Shown here in pieces: positions 14,011-24,056 of a stretch of 64,000 nt of DNA (the first letter of the stretch is position 1; every line of letters begins with the position of its first letter). The stretch is from assembly GCF_000466965.1 (NCBI RefSeq), contig NZ_BATB01000011.1:1-64000 (forward strand), in the 5' to 3' direction. Under the pieces are notes generated by a model. That model was not told where the DNA came from. It ran no database searches and saw only the letters and a program-made list of their open reading frames with translations. This DNA comes from Limimaricola cinnabarinus LL-001 (GTDB lineage Bacteria; Pseudomonadota; Alphaproteobacteria; Rhodobacterales; Rhodobacteraceae). The translations under genes were made by a program, and so were the position numbers.

Positions 14011-15719
14011 TGGCCACGCGCATTCCCCGCGGCGACTATGCCAACATGTACGGCCCCACCACCGGCGACCGGCTGCGCCTTGCCGACACCGACCTCGTGA
14101 TCGAGGTCGAGCGCGACCTCACGACCTATGGAGAGGAGGTGAAGTTCGGCGGTGGCAAGACGATCCGCGACGGCATGGGCCAGAGCCAGCGGACGCGCGC
14201 CGAAGGCGCGGTCGACACGCTGATCACCAACGCGCTGATCCTCGACCACACGGGCATCTACAAGGCCGATGTCGGCCTGCGCGACGGGCGCATCCACGCC
14301 ATCGGCAAGGCGGGCAACCCCGACACCCAGCCCGGCGTCGACATCGTGGCAGGCCCCGGCACCGAGGTGATCGCGGGCGAGGGGCGCATCCTGACGGCGG
14401 GCGGCATGGACAGCCATATCCACTACATCTGCCCGCAGCAGATCGAGGAGGCCTTGGCCTCGGGCGTCACCACCATGCTCGGCGGCGGCACCGGGCCCGC
14501 GCATGGCACGCTCGCCACCACCTGCACGCCGGGGCCGTGGCACATGACCCGGATGCTGCAATCGGCCGATGCCTTCCCGATGAACCTCGCCTTCGCGGGC
14601 AAGGGCAACGCGAGCCTGCCCGGCGCGCTGCACGAGCAGATCCTCGCGGGCGCCTGCGCGTTGAAACTCCACGAGGACTGGGGCACCACCCCGGCGGCCA
14701 TCGACTGCTGCCTGCGGGTCGCCGACGAGACCGGCGTGCAGGTGATGATCCACACCGACACGCTGAACGAGGCGGGTTTCGTGGAGAACACGGTGAAGGC
14801 CATCGCCGGGCGCACCATCCACGCCTTTCACACCGAGGGCGCGGGCGGCGGCCACGCGCCCGACATCATCAAGATCTGCGGCGAGATGTCGGTCCTGCCC
14901 GCCTCGACCAACCCCACGCGCCCCTTCACCGTCAACACGGTCGAGGAGCATCTCGACATGCTGATGGTCTGCCACCACCTCGACAAGCGCGTGCCCGAGG
15001 ACATCGCCTTTGCCGAGAGCCGGATCCGGCGCGAGACCATCGCCGCCGAGGACATCCTGCACGACATGGGCGCCTTCTCGATCATCGCAAGCGACAGCCA
15101 GGCGATGGGCCGGGTCGGCGAGGTGCTGATCCGCACATGGCAGACCGCCGACAAGATGAAGCGCCAGCGCGGGCGTCTGGCGGAAGAGACCGGCGAGAAC
15201 GACAACTTCCGCGCCCGCCGCTATATCGCGAAATACACCATCAACCCGGCGCTGGCGCATGGTCTGGCGCGCGAGATCGGCTCGATCGAGCCGGGCAAGC
15301 GCGCGGATCTGGTGCTGTGGCATCCCGCCTTCTTCGGGGTGAAGCCCGAGATGGTGCTCTTGGGTGGTCAGATCGTAATGGCGCAGATGGGCGATCCCAA
15401 CGCCTCGATCCCGACGCCGCAGCCGGTGCATCTGCGCCCGATGTTTGGCGCCTATGGCCGCGCAGTGGAACATGCGGGCGTCACCTTCGTGTCCAAGGCG
15501 GCGCAGGAGGACGGGCTGCGCGACAAGATCGGCCTCGCCAAGCAGACGGTGGCGATCGAGGACACGCGACACGTCACCAAGCGCGACCTGAAGCTCAACG
15601 ACGCGCTGCCCAGCGTCGAGGTGCACCCCGAGACCTACGAAGTGCGCGCCGACGGCGTGCTGCTCACCTGCGAGCCTGCCGAGGTGCTGCCGATGGCACA
15701 GCGCTACTTCCTGTTCTGA
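14010..15719 (+). CDS. ureC: Urease subunit alpha (catalytic)
   Basis: This 569-residue amidohydrolase carries the bi-nickel active site. Visible ligand motifs are [10 protein letters not shown] (near residues 135-140), the lysine that is carbamylated in [10 protein letters not shown] (near 218), the histidines in [14 protein letters not shown], and the flap cysteine and histidine in [11 protein letters not shown]. The N-terminus [20 protein letters not shown] is standard. Length agrees with the family (566-570), and every key residue I looked for is present, so the enzyme should be active once nickel is loaded by UreDEFG. Confidence 0.98.
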   Translation: MATRIPRGDYANMYGPTTGDRLRLADTDLVIEVERDLTTYGEEVKFGGGKTIRDGMGQSQRTRAEGAVDTLITNALILDHTGIYKADVGLRDGRIHAIGKAGNPDTQPGVDIVAGPGTEVIAGEGRILTAGGMDSHIHYICPQQIEEALASGVTTMLGGGTGPAHGTLATTCTPGPWHMTRMLQSADAFPMNLAFAGKGNASLPGALHEQILAGACALKLHEDWGTTPAAIDCCLRVADETGVQVMIHTDTLNEAGFVENTVKAIAGRTIHAFHTEGAGGGHAPDIIKICGEMSVLPASTNPTRPFTVNTVEEHLDMLMVCHHLDKRVPEDIAFAESRIRRETIAAEDILHDMGAFSIIASDSQAMGRVGEVLIRTWQTADKMKRQRGRLAEETGENDNFRARRYIAKYTINPALAHGLAREIGSIEPGKRADLVLWHPAFFGVKPEMVLLGGQIVMAQMGDPNASIPTPQPVHLRPMFGAYGRAVEHAGVTFVSKAAQEDGLRDKIGLAKQTVAIEDTRHVTKRDLKLNDALPSVEVHPETYEVRADGVLLTCEPAEVLPMAQRYFLF

Positions 15720-15727
15720 GGATAACC

Positions 15728-16198
15728 ATGACCGATCTTCCCACTGCCCGGCACTTGCACCGCAAGGGTGACTGGTCCGGCCCCGCCGAGACCTGCGCGC
15801 TCGATTACGAGGGTCGTTTTTTGCGCCGCAAGCGGCTGGAAACGGCATCGGGCCGTCCCTTCCTCGTCGATCTCGCGCAGACCACATCGCTCGACGCAGG
15901 CGATGCGCTGGAACTGTCGGACGGCAGCCACGTCGCGATCGAGGCCGCGCCAGAGCCACTGACCGAGGCGCGCGGCGACCTCGTCCGTCTCGCTTGGCAT
16001 GTCGGCAACCGCCACACCCCCTGCGAGATCCGTCCTGATTGCCTCGTGATCCGCCGCGACCACGTGATCGCGCATATGCTGGCGCATCTGGGCGCGGAGT
16101 TGCGCGACGTGACCGGGCCCTTCACGCCCGAGGGCGGGGCCTATGGCCATGGCCGCACCCATGCCCACGACCATGTCGCCACCGCTCATGCTCACTGA
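15728..16198 (+). CDS. ureE: Urease accessory nickel chaperone UreE
   Basis: This 156-residue protein is the nickel-binding metallochaperone. It has the UreE N-terminal peptide-binding domain, then LAWHVGNRHTPCEI and RRDHVIAHMLAHLGAEL of the metal-binding domain, and a His-rich tail ending [12 protein letters not shown], which should bind extra nickel. The start follows ureC by 8 bases, and its end overlaps the beginning of ureF. Confidence 0.95.
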   Translation: MTDLPTARHLHRKGDWSGPAETCALDYEGRFLRRKRLETASGRPFLVDLAQTTSLDAGDALELSDGSHVAIEAAPEPLTEARGDLVRLAWHVGNRHTPCEIRPDCLVIRRDHVIAHMLAHLGAELRDVTGPFTPEGGAYGHGRTHAHDHVATAHAH

Positions 16199-16829
16199 TC
16201 ATCAGGCCCTGATGCTGATGCGCTGGCTGTCGCCGGGCTACCCGGTCGGGGCCTTCGCCTATTCGCACGGGCTGGAGCAGGCCATCGCCGAAGAAAACGT
16301 GCGGGATCGCGCCACGCTCGAGGACTGGCTGCGGGACACGTTGGAGCATGGCGCAGGCCGCAACGACGTGCTGCTGCTCGTTGCGGCCTATCGCGACCCG
16401 GACGACACCGCACGGACCGACGCCGCCGCCCGCGCCTTTGCCGCGAGCCGCGAAAGGGTGATCGAGACCGAGCGGCAGGGCGCGGCCTTCGCGCGCACCG
16501 AGGCCATCGTCTCGGGCGGCCCGGATGCGCCGCTGAGCTATCCTGTCGCCATCGGCGCGGCAGCGGCGCGCCATGCGTTGCCGCTACGGCCCACTTGCGC
16601 GCTCTACCTCCAAGCCTTCGCCGCCAATCTCGTCACGGCGGCGCAACGCCTGATGCCGCTGGGCCAGACCGAAGGCCAAAGACTGCAATCCGCCCTCGCG
16701 CCCCCCTGCGCCCGCATCGCCGAGGAGACCGAGCACGGCACGCTCGACGATCTCTCCTCCACGACCTTCATGGGTGACATCGCGTCGATGCGCCACGAGA
16801 CCCTGCAACCGAGGATATTCGCCACATGA
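16188..16829 (+). CDS. ureF: Urease accessory protein UreF
   Basis: This protein (213 residues from the start used) is the all-helical UreF that bridges UreD and UreG during urease activation. The family signature [20 protein letters not shown] stands at the N-terminus, and [20 protein letters not shown] near the end. I used the ATG giving MLTDHQALM, which matches typical UreF starts, although upstream in-frame ATGs at 16143, 16161 and 16173 are possible and none has a clear ribosome-binding site. It overlaps ureE upstream and ureG downstream (ATGA). Confidence 0.92.
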   Translation: MLTDHQALMLMRWLSPGYPVGAFAYSHGLEQAIAEENVRDRATLEDWLRDTLEHGAGRNDVLLLVAAYRDPDDTARTDAAARAFAASRERVIETERQGAAFARTEAIVSGGPDAPLSYPVAIGAAAARHALPLRPTCALYLQAFAANLVTAAQRLMPLGQTEGQRLQSALAPPCARIAEETEHGTLDDLSSTTFMGDIASMRHETLQPRIFAT

Positions 16830-17491
16830 GCACGACCTCCATGAACGGCCCCCTGCGCATCGGCATCGGCGGCCCCGTCGGCGCTGGAAAGACGACGCTC
16901 ACTGCCGCTCTGGCCCGCGCCCTTGCGCCCGATCACTCCATCGGCGTCATCACCAATGACATCTACACCCAAGAGGACGCCGAGGCCCTGATGCGGATGC
17001 AGATCCTGCCCGGCGACCGGGTGATCGGCGTTGAAACGGGCGGCTGCCCGCACACCGCGATCCGCGAGGATGCGAGCCTCAACCTCGCCGCCGTGGCGGA
17101 ACTCGAACGGCGGCATCCAGGGATCGAGGTGGTGCTGATCGAATCGGGCGGCGACAATCTCTCGGCGACCTTCTCGCCCGAGTTGGCGGATGTGACAGTC
17201 TATGTCATCGACGTCGCCGCAGGCGAGGAGATCCCGCGCAAGGGCGGTCCCGCAATCACCCGGTCGGATCTTCTGGTCATCAACAAGACCGACCTTGCGC
17301 CGCATGTCGGCGCCTCGCTCGAGGTGATGGAGCGCGACGCGGCCCGGATGCGCGCAGGCCGGCCCTTCACCTTCTGCGCGCTGCGCCATGGGGGCGGCAT
17401 AGACGAGGTGCTAGGTCACCTGCGCCGGATGGGCGGCCTTGCGGCCCCGGACGCGGCGCCCGCTCTGGCACCAAGCGCCGCGGCAGGGTAA
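16826..17491 (+). CDS. ureG: Urease accessory GTPase UreG
   Basis: This 221-residue SIMIBI-class GTPase powers nickel insertion into urease. The P-loop [13 protein letters not shown] is at residues 13-25; [32 protein letters not shown] and [12 protein letters not shown] (the NKxD base-recognition motif) follow in the normal order. The CPH nickel-binding motif is intact. Its ATG overlaps the ureF stop by four bases, and it closes the urease cluster. Confidence 0.97.
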   Translation: MSTTSMNGPLRIGIGGPVGAGKTTLTAALARALAPDHSIGVITNDIYTQEDAEALMRMQILPGDRVIGVETGGCPHTAIREDASLNLAAVAELERRHPGIEVVLIESGGDNLSATFSPELADVTVYVIDVAAGEEIPRKGGPAITRSDLLVINKTDLAPHVGASLEVMERDAARMRAGRPFTFCALRHGGGIDEVLGHLRRMGGLAAPDAAPALAPSAAAG

Positions 17492-17517
17492 CGAGGAGCG
17501 GCAGCGACGGAGCCCCC

Positions 17518-18474
17518 TTGGCCTATCTCGACAACATCCGCACCTTCGTCCGGGTCTACGAGCTGGGCTCGATGTCTGCCGCCGGGCGCGACATGCGGAT
17601 CTCGGCCGCCGTCGCCTCGGCCCGCATAGGTCAGCTCGAGACGCATCTGGGCGTGCGCCTGTTCCAGCGCACCACCCGCAGCCTCGCCCCCACCGAGCAG
17701 GGCCGCAGCTTCTATGATGGCGCGCGCGCGGTGCTCGAAAAGGTCGAGGAGGCCGAGGCGCTGGTCTCGGAAATCACCGAGACCCCGCGCGGCACGATCC
17801 ATGTCGCGGCCCCTCTGGGGGTGGGCCGGCGACTGATCGCGCCGCTGCTTCCTGGCTTCGCGCAGGCCTACCCACGCATCGATCTGCGGCTGCGGCTGTC
17901 GGACCGGATGATCGATCTGGCCGCCGAGGCGATCGATCTGCGGTTCTTCCTCGGCCATCCCGCCGACAGCGACCTGACAATCCGCCAGATTGCGACCTGC
18001 GCGCGCGTGCTCTGCGCGGCACCGGCCTATATCGACCGGCACGGCGCACCCCGCGATGGCAACGATCTGGTGGCGGCGGGGCATGACTGCCTCAACCTGC
18101 GCTTTCCCGGCGCCACGGAGTTCCGCTGGACGCTGAGGACACCGCAAGGCCCCCGGCCCTATCCGGTCAGGGGCCGCCTCGAATGCGACGATGGCGACGT
18201 GCTGACCGCTTGGGCGCTCGAAGGGGCGGGCATCGCGATGAAACCGGTGTTCGAGATCGCGGAGCATCTCGCGGCCGGGCGTCTCGTCCCGGTCTGCGCC
18301 GCAACGCCGCCGCTGCCGGTACAGATGGCCTGCCTCTTCACGCATCGGCGGCTGCAGGATCCCAAAATCCGCATCTTCATGGACCATGTCTCGGGTCGCG
18401 TGGCGAGCGCCGTCGCCGCCGCCGAGGCGAAGGCAACCAAAGTCGCGGCGGAACAATCGGCAGGAAATTGCTGA
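17518..18474 (+). CDS. LysR-family transcriptional regulator
   Basis: This 318-residue protein has an N-terminal LysR helix-turn-helix (MSAAGRDMRISAAVASARIG, about residues 19-38) and a substrate-binding domain. The start is TTG; no ATG gives a complete helix-turn-helix. It lies 26 bases after ureG on the same strand, so it may be co-transcribed with urease, but nothing in the sequence links it to urea. Ligand and targets are unknown. Confidence 0.88.
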   Translation: MAYLDNIRTFVRVYELGSMSAAGRDMRISAAVASARIGQLETHLGVRLFQRTTRSLAPTEQGRSFYDGARAVLEKVEEAEALVSEITETPRGTIHVAAPLGVGRRLIAPLLPGFAQAYPRIDLRLRLSDRMIDLAAEAIDLRFFLGHPADSDLTIRQIATCARVLCAAPAYIDRHGAPRDGNDLVAAGHDCLNLRFPGATEFRWTLRTPQGPRPYPVRGRLECDDGDVLTAWALEGAGIAMKPVFEIAEHLAAGRLVPVCAATPPLPVQMACLFTHRRLQDPKIRIFMDHVSGRVASAVAAAEAKATKVAAEQSAGNC

Positions 18475-18554
18475 CGGCTCGTCTTTTCGGGAACCGCTTC
18501 TGATCCTTTTGGGCGACTCTGTTATATCGGGGGAAGAGCCAGAGGAGATCGCCC

Positions 18555-18950
18555 TTGTTCGCAGCCGTCCAGTCCGTGCAGGCCCCGGAACGTCCCGTCA
18601 GCCCTTCCGAAACCGGTCCACTCGTGCGCACCGCCATCCTGCTGGCCCGCGTCTGGGAGCTGCGCGACGCACAGATGGTGGCGATTCTGGGCGGCATGCA
18701 GCCCGAAAGCTGGCGTCGCTGGTGCGCGGGCCAAGTCGAGATCGTCGATCGCGAACGCCTGCGCCGCATGGCACTGCTTCGTGATATCCATATCGCCACC
18801 CGCCCGGCCTGCGCCGGTCTCGGCGCCGCCGACTGGATCCGCGCGCGTCAGCGCCAGCTTGGCGATCGCAGCCCGCTGCAGCTGATGATGTCCGGCCGGA
18901 TCGAAGATCTGGTGCGGTTGCGCGACAGCTACGCCTCTCTCGCCGCCTGA
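18555..18950 (+). CDS. Small protein resembling the Xre/MbcA/ParS toxin-binding family
   Basis: This 131-residue protein starts with TTG behind AGAGGAGAT. Its helical middle (RVWELRDAQMVAILGGMQPESWRRW) looks like a degenerate helix-turn-helix, and the C-terminus SPLQLMMSGRIEDLVRLRDSY resembles the short C-terminal domain of Xre/MbcA/ParS antitoxins (DUF2384), where a proline-led helix precedes a glycine turn. No RES-domain toxin gene is next to it, so it is at most a solo member. The family call is tentative and the function unknown. Confidence 0.75.
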   Translation: MFAAVQSVQAPERPVSPSETGPLVRTAILLARVWELRDAQMVAILGGMQPESWRRWCAGQVEIVDRERLRRMALLRDIHIATRPACAGLGAADWIRARQRQLGDRSPLQLMMSGRIEDLVRLRDSYASLAA

Positions 18951-19053
18951 TTTCCCGAAAGGGGCGTCGTTGCTCTGACGGGACTGTCCCGGTTGACAGA
19001 TCCGTGCCGACGGATAGGAGGGCGCTCTCGCCCCTCCGCCGGAGATCCCCGTC

Positions 19054-19716
19054 ATGGACCTGTCCCTCGCGCCGTTTCTCGCGGCGCTCGATCTCATCGC
19101 AGCCGTCTCCTTTGCCGCGACCGGCGCGCTGGTCGCCTCGCGCAAGGAACTCGACATCCTCGGCTTCGTCTGGTTCGGGGTCATCACCGGCGTCGGCGGC
19201 GGTACGCTGCGTGATCTGCTGCTCGGGCTGCCGGTGTTCTGGGTCGAGGATCCGACCACCGTGCTGGTCTGCATCGCCACCGCCATCGCAGTGCATTTCG
19301 CGGCACATCTGATCGAATACCGCTACCGCTACATCCTGTGGCTCGACGCCTTCGGCATGGCGCTGGTGAGCGTGGTAGGCACGCTCAAGGCGCTCGATGC
19401 GGGGGCCGGGGTCACGGTGGCGATCGCCATGGGCGTGATCACCGCCAATGTCGGCGGCATCATCCGTGACACGCTGGGCCAAGAGCCCTCGGTGATCCTG
19501 CGCCGCGAAATCTATGTCGCGGCCTCGATGCTGGGTGCAGCCGCCTGCGCGGCGCTCGAGGTCGCGGGAGCGGGTCGCGAAGCGGCGGCGCTGGCAGGCT
19601 TCAGTGCGGCCTTCGTGCTGCGGATGCTGGCGCTCTGGCGAGGCTGGTCGATGCCCGCCTACAAATCGCGCCCGGGCCGTGAGAACCCGCCCACCGGCTT
19701 CGAAACCGACACCTGA
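19054..19716 (+). CDS. Trimeric intracellular cation (TRIC)-type channel, UPF0126
   Basis: This 220-residue integral membrane protein consists of two repeats of three transmembrane helices, each with a glycine-rich motif: FVWFGVITGVGGGTLRDLL (near 45) and IAMGVITANVGGIIRDTLG (near 130). The paired GGxxRD signatures define the UPF0126/TRIC family, whose members conduct cations; some bacterial members have been linked to amino-acid export. Its gene converges with the AGCS symporter gene on a shared terminator. Confidence 0.9.
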   Translation: MDLSLAPFLAALDLIAAVSFAATGALVASRKELDILGFVWFGVITGVGGGTLRDLLLGLPVFWVEDPTTVLVCIATAIAVHFAAHLIEYRYRYILWLDAFGMALVSVVGTLKALDAGAGVTVAIAMGVITANVGGIIRDTLGQEPSVILRREIYVAASMLGAAACAALEVAGAGREAAALAGFSAAFVLRMLALWRGWSMPAYKSRPGRENPPTGFETDT

Positions 19717-19726
19717 CATGTGAAAA

Positions 19727-19754
19727 GGGGGGCCCGGAGGCCCCCCTTGTCTTT
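19727..19754. terminator. Intrinsic terminator, possibly bidirectional
   Basis: GGGGGGCC and GGCCCCCC form a perfect 8-bp stem with loop CGGA, followed on the + strand by TTGTCTTT and preceded by AAAA, which gives a short T-run on the other strand. It lies between the convergent TRIC channel and AGCS symporter genes and could end transcription from both sides. Confidence 0.8.
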
Positions 19755-19773
19755 GCCGCCTGATGCGTGACCC

Positions 19774-21210
19774 TCAGCCCAGGGGCCGGGTCAGCGCCGG
19801 GTTGGCCCATGCCCCGCGGTCGATGTCGAGATCGGCATAATCCTCGATCTCCAGAACCGGCTCCACCGCGCCTGCGCGCAGCTGACGGCGGTAGTCGGCC
19901 AGAAGCCGAAGCCCCACCGGGAACAGCATCGCCAACGCCAGCAGGTTGACCAGCGCCAGAAGTCCCATCAGCGGATCCGAGAAGAAGAACACGGCCGTGG
20001 CACCCGGGGCCGCCGCGCCGAGGAACACCACCACCGGCACCGCGACACGCAGCAGAAGCCGCGCGATCTTGGTGTCGGAAAGGACAGAAAGCGCCGTCTC
20101 GCCGAGGTAGTAGTTGTAGATGATCGAGGAGAAGGCGAAGAGCAGCACCGCGCCGGTCAGGAAATATTGCGCCCAGCCGCCCAGATGATCGACGAGGCTC
20201 TGCTGCGTCAGCGCGACGCCGTCCACCTCGGTGGCACCAGGCACGTAGACATCGCCCAGAAGGATCACCATCGCGGTGCAGGTGCAGATGATGATGGTGT
20301 CGATGAACACCGACAGCGACTGCACGATGCCTTGGCTGATCGGGTGCGGCACCGCCGCCGCCGCTGCCACGTTCGGAGCCGAGCCGAGGCCCGCCTCGTT
20401 CGAGAAGAGGCCGCGCCGCATGCCTTGGGCCACCGCCGCGCCGACACCGCCGCCGACCGCTTCCTCGAGGCCCACCGCGTTGGCCACGATGGTCCACAGC
20501 GCCGCCGGAACCTCCGTGATGTTGAGCACGATCACGGCCAGAGCGAGCACGATATAGCCCAGTGCCATCACCGGGATCACCACGTCCGAGACCTGCGCGA
20601 TCCGTTTGATGCCGCCGAACACGATGATCAGCGTGACGAGAGCAAGCCCCGCGCCGACCCAGATCGGATCTAGCCCGAGGCTGTCCTGCGCCGCCACGGC
20701 GACGGTGTTGCCCTGAAACGCCGAGAAGCCGAGGCCGAAGGAGGCCAGCAGGCAGACCGCGTAGAGCATCGCGAGCCAGGTGAACCGCTCACCCAGACCG
20801 TGAATGATGTATTGCGCCGGACCACCGCGGAAGGTGCCGTCATCCTCGCTGCGCTTGTAGAGCTGCGCCAGCGCGCATTCGAACAGAGAGGTCGCCATGC
20901 CGATGAACGCAACGACCCACATCCAGAACACCGCGCCCGGCCCGCCCAGCGTGATCGCCACGGCGACACCCGCGATGTTGCCGCCGCCGACGCGGCCGCC
21001 GATGGACACGAGCAGCGCCTCGCGCGAGGACACGCCACCGGCGCGATTGCCGCCCTCGGACAGCACGCCCCACATGCGCCCGAAATAGCGCAGCTGAACG
21101 AAGCCCGACATCAGGGTGAAGGTCCCGCCGAAAACAACGAGGAAGGGGATCAGCGCCCACCCCCAGGTGGCGTCTCCGATCCAGCCGAATAGTGTCTGCA
21201 ACTGTGTCAT
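19774..21210 (-). CDS. Alanine/glycine:cation symporter (AGCS family)
   Basis: This 478-residue inner-membrane protein has about eleven hydrophobic segments and the AGCS signatures GRVGGGNIAGVAVAITLGGP (near residue 73) and GLFSNEAGLGSAPN (near 270). The family imports alanine or glycine with sodium or protons. Length is usual. The ribosome-binding site GGGGAGACAGG precedes the ATG. It appears to be a single-gene unit; no glycine riboswitch is visible in the 95 bases upstream. Confidence 0.93.
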   Translation of the reverse strand: MTQLQTLFGWIGDATWGWALIPFLVVFGGTFTLMSGFVQLRYFGRMWGVLSEGGNRAGGVSSREALLVSIGGRVGGGNIAGVAVAITLGGPGAVFWMWVVAFIGMATSLFECALAQLYKRSEDDGTFRGGPAQYIIHGLGERFTWLAMLYAVCLLASFGLGFSAFQGNTVAVAAQDSLGLDPIWVGAGLALVTLIIVFGGIKRIAQVSDVVIPVMALGYIVLALAVIVLNITEVPAALWTIVANAVGLEEAVGGGVGAAVAQGMRRGLFSNEAGLGSAPNVAAAAAVPHPISQGIVQSLSVFIDTIIICTCTAMVILLGDVYVPGATEVDGVALTQQSLVDHLGGWAQYFLTGAVLLFAFSSIIYNYYLGETALSVLSDTKIARLLLRVAVPVVVFLGAAAPGATAVFFFSDPLMGLLALVNLLALAMLFPVGLRLLADYRRQLRAGAVEPVLEIEDYADLDIDRGAWANPALTRPLG

Positions 21211-21305
21211 GCGGTCCTGTCTCCCCTGTCACACCCGATAAGCACGGTGCGGCTCTGTGGCGCGTTTGCGCAAGCGGCGCAACGCAATGTTCCAATATGA
21301 CCGCG

Positions 21306-22331
21306 TCAAAGAAGCACCAACACCACGGACCCCACATAGAGGCCAAGCACCAGAACGCTCTCGAAGCCGATCCGCACCGGTCCGGTCTTCTGTCGCCGCA
21401 GCATTCCCAGAAGCAGCACACCGGTCATCAGCATCGCGATGAGCGCGGTGGACCGGTCGGCCGGGCCGATCGCCGCGTAGATCGACCCGTCATCGAAGAA
21501 ATCCGCCGCCGACAGGAACATCACCTCGAAGGCGTTGCCGCCGATCACATCGCCCACGGCGAGGCTGACCGCGCCGATCCGCACCGCCGCGATGGCGGTG
21601 ACCAGCTCGGGCAAAGAATTGGCGACACCGGCAAAGACCGTGCCCACCGCGCTCTCGCCCATGCCGGTGATCTCCACGAGCGCGAGGCTCGCCTCGCCGA
21701 TCACCCAGCCCGCTACCGCCGTCACCCCCGCATAGAGTGCGAAGCGCCGCCACAGGCCGGTGTCGGACTTGCCGCCCTCGCGGTCGGGCTCGGAAACCTC
21801 CTCGCGCGTCTCGTCGGTCTCAACAGGATGCCACATCGGGGCCTCATGCATCTGGGCAAGCAGGCGCAGGCCCAGAGCGTAACCCACCGGGATCAGCAGC
21901 GAGGCGGGATGCACGCCCCAGAAGGTGATCTGCGGCTCGGCGGAAGCGATGAGCGGAATCGACAGCAGCGCCACCAAAAGCACGCCTTGCGCGAGGCCGG
22001 TGACAGAGGCGGCGGCATGTTCGAGATTGGCGCGACGGTAGAACAGGTCGGCCACGGCGATGAAGGCGGTCTGCGCGGTGAGCCCGCCCAGCGCGTTGCC
22101 GACGGCAAGACCCGAGGCTCCCTGTGCTGCGGTCGAGATCGAGGTGATGGCGCCGGGCAGCGAGGTCGTCGCGCCGACGAAGAGCGCCCCGGCAACGACC
22201 TCGCCCATACCGGTGCGATCGGCCAAGGCGTCGGCCACATGCGCAAGGCGCACGCCCGCCAGGGCAATGGCCGCCGCCGCCATGACGAAAATGCCGGCAA
22301 CGGCCCCAAGCGAGAGGCCACCCAGATCCAT
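21306..22331 (-). CDS. Cation/calcium antiporter (CaCA superfamily)
   Basis: This 341-residue membrane protein has two homologous halves of five helices. The alpha repeats read ALFVGATTSLPGAITSISTA (near 50) and TVFAGVANSLPELVTAIAAV (near 240), where the second keeps the acidic residue of the CaCA ion site and the first has Gly instead of Glu after the proline. A charged linker (about 165-195) joins the halves. The ion exchanged (sodium, proton, calcium or another) cannot be told. It lies 20 bases upstream of the coiled-coil protein gene start region on the same strand. Confidence 0.85.
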   Translation of the reverse strand: MDLGGLSLGAVAGIFVMAAAAIALAGVRLAHVADALADRTGMGEVVAGALFVGATTSLPGAITSISTAAQGASGLAVGNALGGLTAQTAFIAVADLFYRRANLEHAAASVTGLAQGVLLVALLSIPLIASAEPQITFWGVHPASLLIPVGYALGLRLLAQMHEAPMWHPVETDETREEVSEPDREGGKSDTGLWRRFALYAGVTAVAGWVIGEASLALVEITGMGESAVGTVFAGVANSLPELVTAIAAVRIGAVSLAVGDVIGGNAFEVMFLSAADFFDDGSIYAAIGPADRSTALIAMLMTGVLLLGMLRRQKTGPVRIGFESVLVLGLYVGSVVLVLL

Positions 22332-22351
22332 CTAGAGGACGGGCGTGACCA

Positions 22352-23941
22352 TCATTCGGCGGCGATGAACTCGCGACCCTCGAACAGGGCGCAGGAGCCG
22401 TCGCTGTCGCCGATGGCGAAACCGGAGCCGCTATCGGAAATGTCGCAACGCATCGGGAAGATCGCCGACCCCGTGTCGCCCTGCGCTTGGTCGAGCGTCA
22501 GAATGCCATTGGCGACCGTGTAGACGCCGTTGACCCGGCCCAGCTGATCGCTGCCCGCCATGGAAAAGCGGCCATCCTGCGAGAACTTCACCGCGATGGG
22601 GCCAAGGGTGTAAAGGCCTGGTTCGATGGCATTGGCTGGGGCGACTGCCTCTTCGGTATCGCTGTTGGCCGAGGCCACGGCAGGACCGGCAGGCGCTGCG
22701 TTCGCCTGCTCGTCGAGAGCGGGGTCGGAGACGTCGATCGAAGGTGCGGCGGCCGCGGGAGCAGACGCTTCGGCGGCATCCGAGCCAATGTCGCCAGCCT
22801 CGAAGGCTCGAGCCGGTTGCGTGGCTTCGGTCTCTGTCTGTGCATCCTCCTGCGGCAGCTCGGTCACCTGCGGACGCGCCTGCGCACCGGCTTCGGCGGC
22901 GGTCGGCACGACGGGGGCGGCGGTTTCCTCCTGAGCGACGTCCTCCTGAGCGATGGGGGCCTCTACCTCGGCCTGAGCGTCAGGAGCGGTCGCCTCGCCG
23001 CGAGTCGCTTCGTCTTGCGGCAGGTCCGTCACCTGCGGGCGTACGACAGGGGTCGACGCGATGCCCTGCCGCGACGATGCGGCGGCAATGCGGCTTTCGA
23101 TCTGCGCCAGTTCCTCGGCCCGCATGGCGAGGTTCTGCGCCAGCCGCGCCACTTCCTGCTGCAGCAGCTGCTGTTGGTCGCGCGCGGCCTCGACATCGCC
23201 GCTCAGAGCCTGCTGCTCTTCGCTGAGCTGAGCCACCTCGGTCTCAAGCCCGTCGCGACGTTCGGTCAGCTCGGCAACGCGTGCCTCCGCCTCGGCCACC
23301 TGCTTTTCCAGGGTCGTGTTCTGGGCCCGCAACTCACCGAGCTCGGTTTCGGCCTGCGAGACCTGTTCGGTCAGGTCGGCAGCTTCGGCGCTCAGCGTCG
23401 CGATGAGCTGGCGCAGCTCGGCCTCCTCATTGCGGGCCTGCTCCAGACGCTCGGTTACCTCGTTCAGCTCGGCGGCGGAGGCTTCGGCCTGCGCCTGCGC
23501 GTCGGCCCGGCGGCTCTCGATGCTGTCGAGCTCCGAGCGCAGCGGTGCGAGCTGCTCCTCAAGGGCCTGCGTCCGCGCCTGTGCCTGACCGAGATCGGTT
23601 TCGGCCGTGGCGATCTGACCGGACAGCTCCTGCAGCCGCGCTTCGGCAGGAGCGATCTCCGCCTCGATGGTGGCGCGGCGGTTCTCGAGCTCCTGCTCCT
23701 CGACGCGCATCTGATCGAGTTCCGCGCGCAGCGCCTCGATGCTGCCCATGGTCTCGGTCTGGATCGCCACCTGATCCTCAAGCTCGACGACCCGGACCTG
23801 CGTCTCTTCGAGATCGCTGCCGATCGAGGCGCGGGCGATGAGCAGCCACAGCACCAAGATCCAGCCGATCACCGCGGCGGCCACCGCGATCCAGAATTGT
23901 GACGTCTTGGGCCGCTTCGCGGGTCCGGCTGTATCGGTCAT
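22352..23941 (-). CDS. Membrane-anchored long coiled-coil protein with C-terminal globular domain
   Basis: This 529-residue protein has a short cytoplasmic N-terminus, one membrane helix (FWIAVAAAVIGWILVLWLLI, about 16-35), then roughly 250 residues of heptad-like coiled coil rich in Glu, Gln, Ala and Leu. An acidic low-complexity Ala/Pro/Glu stretch follows (about 310-450), containing two related segments (RPQVTDLPQDEA and RPQVTELPQEDA). The last 75 residues form a compact-looking domain with two cysteines (CDISDSGSGF and SCALFEG). It should project into the periplasm as a rod. I do not recognise a named family; a role in envelope organisation is inference only. Confidence 0.85.
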   Translation of the reverse strand: MTDTAGPAKRPKTSQFWIAVAAAVIGWILVLWLLIARASIGSDLEETQVRVVELEDQVAIQTETMGSIEALRAELDQMRVEEQELENRRATIEAEIAPAEARLQELSGQIATAETDLGQAQARTQALEEQLAPLRSELDSIESRRADAQAQAEASAAELNEVTERLEQARNEEAELRQLIATLSAEAADLTEQVSQAETELGELRAQNTTLEKQVAEAEARVAELTERRDGLETEVAQLSEEQQALSGDVEAARDQQQLLQQEVARLAQNLAMRAEELAQIESRIAAASSRQGIASTPVVRPQVTDLPQDEATRGEATAPDAQAEVEAPIAQEDVAQEETAAPVVPTAAEAGAQARPQVTELPQEDAQTETEATQPARAFEAGDIGSDAAEASAPAAAAPSIDVSDPALDEQANAAPAGPAVASANSDTEEAVAPANAIEPGLYTLGPIAVKFSQDGRFSMAGSDQLGRVNGVYTVANGILTLDQAQGDTGSAIFPMRCDISDSGSGFAIGDSDGSCALFEGREFIAAE

Positions 23942-24056
23942 GTCGTGAAATCTCCCCTCGTGGCGCGTCGCGCGCACCGCATTCTTGTCGCCAAGAGGCA
24001 ACCTAGGCAAGCGCGACAGGTTCCGGACCCGGCGCAGATTTTCTCAAGAATCCCCG

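Noticed and set aside
18993-19018. TTGACA upstream of the TRIC channel gene as a promoter
   Set aside because: No -10 element lies at a suitable distance; the best candidate gives a spacer of only about 14 bases.
21211-21305. Possible glycine riboswitch before the AGCS symporter gene
   Set aside because: The space is short and the conserved glycine aptamer core is not visible.
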